This document shows, piece after piece, positions 18,001-26,267 of a DNA stretch of 33,000 nt (position 1 is the first letter of the stretch; the number at the start of each line of letters is the position of its first letter). The translations under genes and the position numbers were made by a program. The stretch comes from Fibrobacteria bacterium (lineage in GTDB: Bacteria > Fibrobacterota > Fibrobacteria > UBA11236 > JADFYW01). Location of the stretch: positions 1-33,000 of the forward strand of contig JADFYW010000037.1 in NCBI GenBank assembly GCA_015232855.1. The letters are read 5' to 3'. The notes under the pieces were generated by a model that made no database searches, was not told the DNA's origin, and saw only the letters and a list, made by a program, of their open reading frames with translations.

Positions 18001-18141
18001 AACATCTGCTCCTGATGAAGTCGTATTAATATTGTATTTGCGGGAATAGCTCCAGCTGCTGTAATCAGCAGCTGAAATCCATAAAGGCAAAAACGTGATA
18101 AAAACACAAAAAAAGAAACCTTTAATATTGCACATTTTCAT
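12094..18141 (-). CDS. Giant surface protein with one DUF2341-LamG module, SbsA-type Ig domains and type A-like sorting tail (paralogue A)
   Basis: The 2015-residue product begins at the ATG at 18141 (a second in-frame ATG follows two codons later) with a signal peptide ending near ISAADYSSW. Domains: DUF2341 (about 40-135, with NTTSSGADV and VMYWGK); a LamG concanavalin-like domain (about 145-365, GVWHLN to DEVRLSNTVRSASWIKL); two fibronectin type III-like domains (about 380-580); an Ig-like region; three SbsA-type Big_5 Ig domains (about 703-1030); further Ig-like regions; a conserved YHFISVP...NPF region (from about 1590); and a C-terminal FlgD-Ig/type A sorting-like domain (about 1923-2015) with APNPF, SWDG and a basic KKIIMLR end. 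It is expected to be secreted to the cell surface and to bind ligands through LamG. It is the leftmost and last of three tandem paralogues transcribed right to left, 192 bases after paralogue B. Confidence 0.88.
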   Translation of the reverse strand: MKMCNIKGFFFCVFITFLPLWISAADYSSWSYSRKYNINTTSSGADVSQTVSKFPVMVSLTSSNFDFSQAGPTGNDIRFTDKDGTTDLSYEIESWDSTSQKAWVWVLVPTILGNSRSQSLVMYWGKAAVEDMSDGAAVFQTGNNFQGVWHLNDNGGTLADGYKDATANADHGQGINLHSDSDQESVIGNGSIFNGTQYIYLGTPPTSLGWQYNITVSVWVWVYQPDDYAAVFSKGTDFNSQVPWLYYYAPGSAIYCDHDSYNVLNTASSNTGSFDSQKWTHVAFTWNGSTMKSYVDGTEVASGGPFHSAEAFVWEAQSYIGYGAGISKFNGWLDEVRLSNTVRSASWIKLCYQNQRAHTLLTVDNTAPANPVSPCIQTQDSTTSNQWQSVVSDPAFTWSGATDAGSGLKGYYYYWGTDAAGIPITWTAQAAFNPEPVSTGTWFLRIKTVDNTENMSEALTMYVFKYDGTSPSVPGTPIDEGESTSKTTITFNWAAAEDTETGISSYWLQVGTSPGDSDTYNEDVGNVLSKEISNGAFNTTYYAKVRAKNGSNLWSGYSENSDGILIGNSLPRLFDSTGQELSLPASQRTDGTDTVDFYYQLIDADNITDTILVFFRNGVSGSWTDLTGVSGDYGVVDANDSSVHRHIRWDVADQLGTSFASDSVQFLLLARDEQGQADSLLSPVTGIRIDTDVPVALGFVPAIGDTGVNLEANISLIFSEQVIKGFGSIVIKSVGAASLLDSLDISSSRISLQGDTVTIDPAGSFNSNTEYSVQVTAGAFKDSVGHIFGGVLESTAWRFTSVRVAGPVVSTLYPGDNSIGAGLGDSLVITFYETVQEASGSITIMDKAGDSIFSQISVPSSQVMGTGSGTITITPGKTFASETDYYVLISSSAFANDSGHPFAGFTDTTDWNFTTVDITPPVAVSFVPASGDTGVDILQKMAIAFNEVVNIDSGSITVINRKDASVFQVIDVVSEYVNGSGSNVITISHEKPFGNMSEYFVQVESSVFTDLSGNYFPGIYNDSAWRFTTGRVSFAKIDSITSGDSGWLAIGDTLDFSIHFSHNLFLTGGHLKVPLLTGAGGRVINVEPFDSVWVLNLQYIVSNGDYSTSFDIADTLMLEEGAALVDKYGTPALLSVNDSAKLSERSLVKLDGAYPVISNFQPTANQAITTPVISYRLAESLLSGIVIWKNGTLNNIPLTGDSAYQQQVLTAEELSSGQHEVTLQSHKLVNGGEYFVELVVTDSAGNTVKANADFIKLVTGINKIRISPADTILVLGDELNFTATGLVTVNSVDRELPVSGINWLVLPGTPLVNGLFSPSGLGRFLVEATLNEQVKDTAEVNVKTGSFNLVEQIDQRIEIGEDVELEIPGLPAMSTLEDTIIQVRYTDSIFIVDDLMLKGPTLVLTNNNGNALNFDDSVIVRIKFDTTVWSGTELDKVQLYLQIPGIGNEWQWLHTSRDGNVLTAKTKVLGIFVPGVDTLRPSIELLSSVDTKSEGEAITLSYSASDNISNPVVYLRTQLGGAAGSIQTRLPYIKGTAQDVVIPLQMVTVRGLWYSVEIRDGAQLVSSDTVNVRVALGDRVAFRDTLDEGTYHFISVPMEVQKNKVYDLFSGAWGSADPERWRLYYYSREFREFNDDNLIQPGRSYFLRTKGFDAILKLHAGSGVSLSVSTSYRIPAVSGWNMISNPFMYNLPLSSVRYPNGVAIQHIYAYLDGQWIHNEHIPYLEPWKGYLVWNSPLVNGDSIWINPILGDSVSALGKRSQSSAMGKTITISIENEKEKDGLLVLGFDFKESRDVQDARDCQKPSFLQKSTGIDMVVDWDRKNSWLSDYRGMLGLGKSWQFKTYNKKGEHYRLHFTGHENLPDSIGVILFDKTRGTYQYLKKSTVTIEESSGKEELFNLMVGTREYLANNINDFISRYSVFELGKIAPNPFTISTTIAYAVPGNDDGKSQIVSLDVFNIKGELVRTLVHGLSYPGRYTTSWDGHNPNGILLPSGAYYCRLRVGDKETGKKIIMLR

Positions 18142-18333
18142 GGGTTATATATGGACTAACTTGTACCCCCGTTTAATAAAATAAACTTTAAATGAGTCAA
18201 CTGCATATTTTTTTGGGAAAATTATCAAGGAGAAGTACAAAAACCACTCTTTTTAAACTTGAGTTTGTTCCTTCTTTTGGGAACCATCATCGAGGAAGAA
18301 TTTTCGTTCCTCCGCATAATTGGCGTGAAGAAT
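18142..18333 (-). other. Gap between giant paralogues A and B with three small hairpins
   Basis: No gene is seen. Three short inverted repeats lie close together: GAGGAA/TTCCTC (18292-18297 with 18307-18312), GTTCC/GGAAC (18267-18271 with 18280-18284) and AAACT/AGTTT (18255-18259 with 18262-18266). On the transcribed minus strand none is followed by a clear U-run, so a standard intrinsic terminator is not supported. They could stabilise or process the message between the two coding regions. A promoter for paralogue A may also be here but none is clear. Confidence 0.3.
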
Positions 18334-21300
18334 CTATCGGAGAAGAAGAATTTTCTTCCCGGTTTCATAGGAAGAACCAGCACTAAGGCGACAGAAATAA
18401 GTGCCAGTGGGAAGTTGTCTGGATTTTGAGTCTTTACCATCCCAGCTGATGGAATAAGGCCCCGGATATTTCCTTCCTTTTAGGAGCTTTCGAACCCGTT
18501 TCCCCTTTATATCAAAAATTTCAAGGGAAAATGGAATTAACCTGGCTTCGCCTTCTTTATTACCCGGTAAAGAATATTGAATACGGGTTATTTGAGAAAA
18601 TGGATTTGGTCTAATTTGCCCTAATGAGAAAATACTGTAGCGAAGATTAAATTTGAGAATTTCTGCAGCAAGGTAGGCATCTGTACCAATGAGTACACCG
18701 TAAAGCCCTGTTTTTTCTCTACCTGATTCTTCTTTCAAAGTTGAGCTGGTAAGGAAATGATACTTTCCTCCCGACATATCCAGCAATACCACCCGGGTTG
18801 TATCCGGTATCGTTTCCAAACCCTTAAAGTTAAAGCAAAAACCCTTTCCCGTTTTATTAGAAGTTCTAAAAGACCAGGATTTGCCTTCACCAAGAGAGCC
18901 TCGGAAATCAGATAAATATGAAGATTTTTTATCCCATTCAACACTCATTCTAATATCAAGACTTTTTTCAAGAAATGCAGGTTTGGGAAAATCATAAGGA
19001 TCCCTGGCATCTTGAGCCATCTTATAATTATATCCCATTACAACCAAACCATCCCGAACCCCAGAGCCTTCAATACTAATACCTATTTGGCGGCCGGTAC
19101 CAGCAGAAGATTTTTTTTGTATACTGACACCACTTGTATCATAAGCAATGGGATGAATCAACAAGCTTTCCGCAGATTTTGAAATACTATTCCAAACCAA
19201 ATATCCTGTCCAGGGTTCCAGCTGAGCAAAGCTTTCCTTCATCAACCAGGAACCATTTTCATACCCATACATATACGTTACCGGCTCCCCATCCGGGTAC
19301 TGAACGGCGCCTGTGGGAATTGGAAAAAAGAATGGGTTTGAAATAAAAGTCCATCCGCTATTAACGGGAACCGAATGAGGAACAGAAACAGGAAGGGAAA
19401 CCGCATTGCCGGAGTCAAGTTGAAGCGTGAGCGGAAAGCCTTGAGTTCGTAAAAAATAAGCTCTCCCTGATACTAGAAAATCATTTGGGTTAACCTCAAT
19501 AAATTTTGAAGTGTAAGTATATAAGCGCCACTTTTCAGGGCCGGAAGCTCCCCAAAGCCGAAAGAAAAAATCCCCTGCTTTTTTATCCCGAAACTTTGCA
19601 GGTATTGAAATAAAATGATATTTCCCTTCTGAGAGTGTATCTCTGGCCTTGATTGTTTTCACAAGTTCCACAAGTACATCAACGGTATCCGCAGATACCA
19701 GATGAGGACCATCCCGGACCTCAAGACTATACCACAAACCCCTCTCGCTAACCCGTTCCGGAGGAATGAATGTTGCTAATGATGCCCCTTTTTGATAGGG
19801 TAAAAATTCAAGACTGTCCAGCAAACTACCACCGATGTGGGTCCTCAGTACCACCTCAGGATTAGCAATGTTATCCGTTACATTATAAACAACTCCAATA
19901 CTATCAGCCTGGGCGACATGAGACGTAACAAGGGTCCAGTCCATCTGCGGAACTACGGTATCAATTGCTATAACCACCGTATCTAAAACGAGTACCTTTA
20001 CCTTAAGCCACTCTCCTTCCCGCTCTGGCTCATACCACACCCATGCCCCGTTACTGGAGATGGTTTTCTGGTAGACCTGAATTGAATCCAGGAAGGTAGT
20101 GGTCTGATTCAGTGTATCCATTTTAATTTTTAATACAACAGTGTCTGTAAAACTAACGGGATTACCATTATTGTTTTTACAAACAAAAGCCTTACCATAA
20201 TTCAAGAGGCCAGTAAAATGAATTGAGGTGTCAATAGCACTAAGTTGCAATATGGTATCGGTCAGCACTATACTGTCTGGTAATATGACTAAGGCTTCCT
20301 GTGAAAGCGCTACCGTATCATTCTTTCTTTCTGATAAACGAATCTTACCACTTAACACGCTAACCCTTGCGGTATCCGATATACTGTCATTCAGTGAACC
20401 GACAATAGTATAGGTGCCCAGAGCAGACGGACGAAAAAGACCATGTTCAAGGTTTCCTGTCGATGAGACCCACCATTTAACACCAGATATATTTAAGGAA
20501 CGCTCCACGTTATTTATAAAAAATGTACTCACCGCACTAAAAGTAACCTCTTCCCCTATTTTCAATATCGTATCCCGGGGAGATATACGGATATGTTCAA
20601 GAGAAAAAATTAATTTAACAAAAGTACTTTGCTCAATACTCTGGTTTCCCGCTGAATCAAATACCGTAAGTACCACAAAATATACTGCGCCATTTACCAA
20701 ACTATGTTCTTTTAAATTCATTTCATGCCAACCGGTGGTAAGATCATTTGAGCTGAGATCCTGCTTATGGTAAGCTGATTTTCCCTCCAGACTTGAATCA
20801 TTCAAAGTGCCATTTTTCCATTCAACAAACCCCTTTTTTAAGGTCTCATGCAACCGATAAGAAATAACAGGGCCAATAACAGCATCATTAGAAGAGGGTT
20901 TAAATTCTGATATGATTGGTGAGCGTCCATCCAGAGTAATACCCGTATATATTGATAACTTTGCCGTATCAGCAATCACCAAATTAAGGGGAAGCCCAAA
21001 CCTGTTTTGTATTTTTGCGCCACTTTCAAGAAACAGCGTGTCCGCCAGGTCTAAAAGTGGTGTAGAGTCTCCTGCAGCCACAATGTATGGTACCGTGAGA
21101 GTAGAACGAGAAGAAAATGGCTTCACATAGAGTTCACGCGGTTTAGTACCCGCCAAAAGAGGTATAACCAACCTCCCCCCGCCTAAAGAAAGCGTATCAG
21201 AAAAATGAATAGTAAATTCAATTAGATCACCACGTTGAAATACACCACTATCAGAAGATGTTATTTTGATGATTGACGGATTCGGCAAAGAACGGGTAGA

Positions 21301-24300
21301 AAAATACCAGAAACTTTTATCGATTGTTCCGGAGAAAAAATTACCGGAAGAATCAACAATTGATGAATCGCCTATTAGCACATAATAAGCAGTTTCTTTT
21401 GTAAAAACTTGATCCGGATTCAGAACAAGACTCCTGCTTCCCGAACCCGTGACCTTATTTGATAACAAATTTATTTTTTCAAATACACTCCCGTCATTTT
21501 CCCGGTAAAGGGTAACATAACCAGAATCAACAAAGACGGGTTCATTAAAATTTATCACTAAATTTCCCAGCAAGGCTATATCCGTAGTGCCAGCTTCAGG
21601 GATTAAACTTAATACGACTGGTGGAATAACATCTGACGTCACAAAGTTCCATATATCAGGGTTATAGATACCAGAAAAACATTCACCATTGGTGTCACGA
21701 AATAGAGTCGAATCAAGGAGAATAGAATATGTTGTCTGGCTCTCAAATAAGCTGTCATGCTGTATTACCACAACAGCACTCCCCGACCCTGTTACACTGG
21801 TGGAAGGAGCGCTTATTGTTTTAAAAATTCGACTTTTGGATTTATCCATTATCGTGATAATACCGGTATCAATAGTCACCGCTTCATGAAAAGTAATTAC
21901 CATGCTATCCTGCAAAGCCACATTCCAGGATTGTTCCTGGGGATACAAACGGTATACCGCAGGTCCGGTAATCGCTATTGTAGAAAAACTCCAACCAGCA
22001 GAATCTATACCAGCAAAAGGATTTCCCATAACATCCCGAAAAGCACCTGAATCTATCAAAAGGTGATAAGCTTCTCCCCCATTAAAACTAACTGTAGGAT
22101 CTATCATTACACTGTCACCAACAACACTCACTCTGGCATCACTCACCAATATTGAATCATGTATACTGCCATCTACATCACAGATAATAAAAATCGTTCC
22201 CTCACCTTTTCTCATATTTTCATTAAACATAAGAACAAGGTTTTGTCGCAGTAATACATTTGAGTCACCCGGGGTCGGCAACAAATTCACCACAGCAGGT
22301 TCATTAAGATCAATAACCAGGTCTGCTTCCGGCATCACCAGGGTATCAGTCAAGTTTTTATCATCTCTTACGGTAAGCCTTATCTGTATACTGTCGCTTT
22401 GGAAATTAGTATCAAGTTGCCCGGTCACCTCCCAACTTATCTTCCTGATAATGGCGCTGTCAGTAGCATTCACCACTCCTAAATCACCAGAGACCTGCTC
22501 CAAAGTATCCCAGGCACCGTTTATCCCATTCCGATAAAATACACGCACAGTATCATAGTCTGAATCCAAATCATAGAGCTTAAAAAAGATATCAACAATA
22601 GAACTTCCGTCAGATCGTTGAGATACCGACATGAGTTCATCCGAACCCGCTGTATCCAGCAAGATTGGTGGAGCATAATCCAAAAGATTGTTATTCTCCA
22701 CCTGGTTTTTAATATAGAGGCTCGTCCACGCCTCAGAACGATTTGTCTCAGACAAAAGGACTTCGTCTAACATACCCACGCGCGAATGGCTGGAAACATT
22801 TTCCCGGCCCCAGTGCATGGTAAAATACTGGGAATTACGGTTACCATATACCGTATCGATAAGTACCCATACTTCCGCCTGGCTTCCCGAAACATCCCAG
22901 GTTTCTATTTCAAAAGGCATTGTCTCACCCGTACTTTTCACAAAACGAATATCCTGGCCCTGGTTTTGTGCCTGGCTAAAATCAAAATTACTCGTATCAA
23001 GTCGCACCAATAGTGGAAATTCAATCACATGAGCAGAAATATTCGCACCAGATTCACTCGTATTTATCAAAAAGCTTCGGCTTTTATTCCAATTCTGATA
23101 ATCTTCTCCATTAAATGAAATCAACTGTTGATTGCTGCGCTGGTTATGATAACAGAGTTTAATCCAATCTTCATCCCTTGAGGTTGTTTCAATTCTTACT
23201 TCATCCAGTTGTCCATTCCAGGTAGAAAAGCCTGCCATGTTACCAAGATAATTGTAGCCATCGGTATGAGCGAGCACATGCCCCGCAGTTCCATCAGTTT
23301 CTCCGGGCTGTGTATTCACATAAGAGGCAAGCGTATTACCATCCCAGGTTATCGTAACCAGATTCCAGTTGTTTTCAGTGAGTTCTGGTGTGATAATATT
23401 GCCATCATTCACCGCAATGGTAGTTTTAAAATATACTTCCAGTTGAGGGGAAGCTGCAGATGTATATATCCAAGGTACCCGTTGATTGGTAGACCCCCTT
23501 GCGAAAAGACTTCTATTTTTACCATCAGAGAGGCTCTCTGTCTTACACCAAACACTGATAGTAAAAGCACTCGCCCCATCTAAAGCTGTAGACGCACCAA
23601 GATTGAGGTAATCATCCATTCCATCAAATACCTGACCAGTCCCAATGATAGAAGAAACATCAGAGGTATCCGACATCCCCATCCCTTGTCCATGTGATTT
23701 ATTGGCTGTGGCGTCTTTATATCCGTCGTAATCGGTATTTCCGTCTTCTTGCAAATGCCAGACCGCTGCAAACCCATCACCCCGATTAAATACCATATCA
23801 GACCGGCAGCGGTCGCCTTTGTCACGATTATCCCACCACATGATGATATACTGGTTGTTACTGTTACTATAAACAGTATCCAGTTTAACCCAGATTTCCG
23901 CAACTTCAAGGCTATCAATCCAGCGTTCAATATCATGATAAAGCCACTCCCCTGTTGCCGTAGAAAACCGGATACTCGTACCGCCATCATTCACCGTACT
24001 AAAATCAAAATTCTGACCATTAAGTCGAATAAGTAACGGAAAGGATGTTTGGCTATTTGAAATGTGAGCTCCAGAGACTGTAGTATTCAATAGTATTTTC
24101 GTACTGTCATCCCAGTTTGCAGCATAATCTTCATCATTAAACCAAACAAACTGCTGGTCCAGCCTCTGATTTTCATAGCTGAGTTTTATCCAACCGTGAG
24201 TTCGTTCTCTATTCGATAACCGAAATTCATCGATAAAACCATCATAATTACGACTTTTATCATAAGAATTAGCGCCAATGGCAAACCCAGAGGCTCCATT

Positions 24301-26220
24301 GAGCTGATTGGTCCACCCCATACTCGAAAACCACTCGGCTCCATTCAAATATAATCGCATGTATCCGGTAGTAGTATTTTTGGTAAAGACCCAATGGTTC
24401 CAACGTCCCTCATAATCTTCAGGTCTTCCCATCGCTTTGATAATTCCATCCATAGGATTTCCTGCATACCAATACACATGGGAATTATCATAAGGCAAAT
24501 AACTTATCAGCACGTCATTACCACCCTCATTAGCATGAAACATATAATCGGCCTGAGGCTGAATAGCCGCATCTCCATATTGCCACAGGCTCACCGTCAC
24601 TTGTGTGGATATACCTGTGAGTGCTGTGGGGGGCAAACTGATATAGGAGGTACCACTAAAACCCGCGGCCCCACCAATATTTCCATTAACCTCAGTAACA
24701 CTTCCACTTGAACCATTAGGAGTATTTCCTGCCGCATCCGTAACCGAATCAACATGGTTTAAATGCCATACGCCCTTAAATCCCTTCTTACGAGAAAAAA
24801 CGGCTGCCCCATTACTTTTACTTTCAGCAGAGGAATTTCCCCAATACATATTAAAATACTTGTTAGAAGAATTTCCGTATACGGTATCGACGAGTACCCA
24901 AATTTCCACAGAGTCAATGGTGGCGTCCCAACGTTCAATCTCATAATGCATCGGGGTTCCATCGCTTTTTGCAAATCGGATATCTTCTCCATTTGGCCGG
25001 GTATCGAGAAATGAAAAGTTTTTATTATTCAATCGAATGAGTACAGGAAAGTCTGAGATATTAGAGGCGATATCTGCGCCAGTACTTGTTGTATTAAGGT
25101 AAACAGGCATCTGGTGGTCCCAATTACTATAAGCCTCTTCAGACAATAAATTTTCTTGTACAAGACTCTGATGCGTACGCTGGTTTTCATAATTGAGCCG
25201 CACCCAGGCTGCACTACGCTCTACCCCCGATATTCTAAACTCATCTATATATCCATTATAGTTCTTTGAATGATCATGCGCATCCGCTCCAAGAGAAAAG
25301 TTGGTGACACCCATGAGTGGATTAGAAAAACCCGATAAGAGCATCCACTCAATTCCATTAACATACGCACGCATTTTTCCGGTGATGGTATTTTTGGTGA
25401 AAACCCAATAATTCCAGCGGCCCTTCCAGTCAGGTGGGAAAGATGAGTACTTCGTCCCACCTTCAGCAGGGCTACCCAAATAAAAATATACATAGGAGTT
25501 TGCATGGGGAAGAAAAACATACATAAGCTGATTGACCTCAGCAGAAGCGGAGAAAAGGATATCATCCTTGGGTTGCAAAACCGGATCACCATATTGCCAC
25601 AAACTGATAGTAATTTGAGATGTTACACCTGAAAGGGATGTGACGGGTAAATCAATAAAACCTATCCCGTTAAAGTTTGCAGCGTTGCCTATAATACCCG
25701 ATACTACCGCAGCACCCGTATTGGTACCGGTATTTTTCAAATAAGTCGCATCCTTTACATCATTTACATTATCAAGATGCCAAACCCCTTCAAAATTATG
25801 AGCGGTATCAAATACCGCAGCATCATCACTTTGGTTACTCGCCGAATCATTTCCCCAGTACATGAGAAAATACTGTTCCCTGTTATTACCGTAAACCGTA
25901 TCTGCCAAAAACCAGATTTCGGCATATCCAATACCAGCAGTCCAACTTACTATTTCAAAAGGTACCGGCGTAACTCCGTCAGATTTTGAGAACCTGATAT
26001 CTTCACCTTGTGCTGCAGCTTCAGAGAATGTAAAATTCGATGCATCCAACTTTATCAATACCGGAAAGGCATAGACATCTTCAGCAATATTGGCTCCGGA
26101 ACTCGTAGTATTTAAATAGAATTTTTTAGATTGGGACCAGTCAGCAAAGTCCGCTGCCAAAAGCGAACCAGGCACCAGGAAGGTAAAAAGAAAAAGAATA
26201 AAAAAACGATTCATTTGCAT
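18334..26220 (-). CDS. Giant surface protein with four DUF2341 modules, SbsA-type Ig domains and type A-like sorting tail (paralogue B)
   Basis: The start is uncertain among GTG 26223, ATG 26220 and ATG 26214. An AGGA at 26233-26236 fits the first two, and I give ATG 26220 (2628 residues). After a signal peptide (to about LLAADFADW) come three DUF2341-LamG modules (about 24-355, 361-695, 700-1035) and a fourth DUF2341 (about 1037-1180) whose LamG core is missing. Then follow an Ig-like domain (about 1181-1300), three SbsA-type Big_5 domains (about 1305-1645), further Ig-like regions, the conserved YHFISIP region (from about 2204) and a type A sorting-like tail (from about 2534: RPNPF, SWDG, KKILLLR). 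The LamGs of modules 1 and 2 are of one type; that of module 3 matches the type in paralogue C. Presumably an exported multivalent binding protein. It follows paralogue C by 47 bases, so the two are likely one operon. Confidence 0.88.
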   Translation of the reverse strand: MQMNRFFILFLFTFLVPGSLLAADFADWSQSKKFYLNTTSSGANIAEDVYAFPVLIKLDASNFTFSEAAAQGEDIRFSKSDGVTPVPFEIVSWTAGIGYAEIWFLADTVYGNNREQYFLMYWGNDSASNQSDDAAVFDTAHNFEGVWHLDNVNDVKDATYLKNTGTNTGAAVVSGIIGNAANFNGIGFIDLPVTSLSGVTSQITISLWQYGDPVLQPKDDILFSASAEVNQLMYVFLPHANSYVYFYLGSPAEGGTKYSSFPPDWKGRWNYWVFTKNTITGKMRAYVNGIEWMLLSGFSNPLMGVTNFSLGADAHDHSKNYNGYIDEFRISGVERSAAWVRLNYENQRTHQSLVQENLLSEEAYSNWDHQMPVYLNTTSTGADIASNISDFPVLIRLNNKNFSFLDTRPNGEDIRFAKSDGTPMHYEIERWDATIDSVEIWVLVDTVYGNSSNKYFNMYWGNSSAESKSNGAAVFSRKKGFKGVWHLNHVDSVTDAAGNTPNGSSGSVTEVNGNIGGAAGFSGTSYISLPPTALTGISTQVTVSLWQYGDAAIQPQADYMFHANEGGNDVLISYLPYDNSHVYWYAGNPMDGIIKAMGRPEDYEGRWNHWVFTKNTTTGYMRLYLNGAEWFSSMGWTNQLNGASGFAIGANSYDKSRNYDGFIDEFRLSNRERTHGWIKLSYENQRLDQQFVWFNDEDYAANWDDSTKILLNTTVSGAHISNSQTSFPLLIRLNGQNFDFSTVNDGGTSIRFSTATGEWLYHDIERWIDSLEVAEIWVKLDTVYSNSNNQYIIMWWDNRDKGDRCRSDMVFNRGDGFAAVWHLQEDGNTDYDGYKDATANKSHGQGMGMSDTSDVSSIIGTGQVFDGMDDYLNLGASTALDGASAFTISVWCKTESLSDGKNRSLFARGSTNQRVPWIYTSAASPQLEVYFKTTIAVNDGNIITPELTENNWNLVTITWDGNTLASYVNTQPGETDGTAGHVLAHTDGYNYLGNMAGFSTWNGQLDEVRIETTSRDEDWIKLCYHNQRSNQQLISFNGEDYQNWNKSRSFLINTSESGANISAHVIEFPLLVRLDTSNFDFSQAQNQGQDIRFVKSTGETMPFEIETWDVSGSQAEVWVLIDTVYGNRNSQYFTMHWGRENVSSHSRVGMLDEVLLSETNRSEAWTSLYIKNQVENNNLLDYAPPILLDTAGSDELMSVSQRSDGSSIVDIFFKLYDLDSDYDTVRVFYRNGINGAWDTLEQVSGDLGVVNATDSAIIRKISWEVTGQLDTNFQSDSIQIRLTVRDDKNLTDTLVMPEADLVIDLNEPAVVNLLPTPGDSNVLLRQNLVLMFNENMRKGEGTIFIICDVDGSIHDSILVSDARVSVVGDSVMIDPTVSFNGGEAYHLLIDSGAFRDVMGNPFAGIDSAGWSFSTIAITGPAVYRLYPQEQSWNVALQDSMVITFHEAVTIDTGIITIMDKSKSRIFKTISAPSTSVTGSGSAVVVIQHDSLFESQTTYSILLDSTLFRDTNGECFSGIYNPDIWNFVTSDVIPPVVLSLIPEAGTTDIALLGNLVINFNEPVFVDSGYVTLYRENDGSVFEKINLLSNKVTGSGSRSLVLNPDQVFTKETAYYVLIGDSSIVDSSGNFFSGTIDKSFWYFSTRSLPNPSIIKITSSDSGVFQRGDLIEFTIHFSDTLSLGGGRLVIPLLAGTKPRELYVKPFSSRSTLTVPYIVAAGDSTPLLDLADTLFLESGAKIQNRFGLPLNLVIADTAKLSIYTGITLDGRSPIISEFKPSSNDAVIGPVISYRLHETLKKGFVEWKNGTLNDSSLEGKSAYHKQDLSSNDLTTGWHEMNLKEHSLVNGAVYFVVLTVFDSAGNQSIEQSTFVKLIFSLEHIRISPRDTILKIGEEVTFSAVSTFFINNVERSLNISGVKWWVSSTGNLEHGLFRPSALGTYTIVGSLNDSISDTARVSVLSGKIRLSERKNDTVALSQEALVILPDSIVLTDTILQLSAIDTSIHFTGLLNYGKAFVCKNNNGNPVSFTDTVVLKIKMDTLNQTTTFLDSIQVYQKTISSNGAWVWYEPEREGEWLKVKVLVLDTVVIAIDTVVPQMDWTLVTSHVAQADSIGVVYNVTDNIANPEVVLRTHIGGSLLDSLEFLPYQKGASLATFIPPERVSERGLWYSLEVRDGPHLVSADTVDVLVELVKTIKARDTLSEGKYHFISIPAKFRDKKAGDFFFRLWGASGPEKWRLYTYTSKFIEVNPNDFLVSGRAYFLRTQGFPLTLQLDSGNAVSLPVSVPHSVPVNSGWTFISNPFFFPIPTGAVQYPDGEPVTYMYGYENGSWLMKESFAQLEPWTGYLVWNSISKSAESLLIHPIAYDTSGVSIQKKSSAGTGRQIGISIEGSGVRDGLVVMGYNYKMAQDARDPYDFPKPAFLEKSLDIRMSVEWDKKSSYLSDFRGSLGEGKSWSFRTSNKTGKGFCFNFKGLETIPDTTRVVLLDMSGGKYHFLTSSTLKEESGREKTGLYGVLIGTDAYLAAEILKFNLRYSIFSLGQIRPNPFSQITRIQYSLPGNKEGEARLIPFSLEIFDIKGKRVRKLLKGRKYPGPYSISWDGKDSKSRQLPTGTYFCRLSAGSSYETGKKILLLR
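22690..26150 (-). repeat. Tandem DUF2341(-LamG) modules within paralogue B
   Basis: Approximate extents, read in the direction of the gene: module 1 26150-25145, module 2 25140-24135, module 3 24130-23110, module 4 23105-22690. Each begins with NT[TS]xSGAx[IV], has IRF or SIRF followed by an E-x-W segment and a [VI]DTVYGN or similar, and closes with a DE[VF]R-like or DEVL segment and RSxxW or similar. The first three are about 1 kb each; the fourth is only about 0.4 kb. Confidence 0.75.
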
Positions 26221-26267
26221 CACATAATTCTATCCTGAAAAAACTGTTAAATAATTTGAAACATAAA

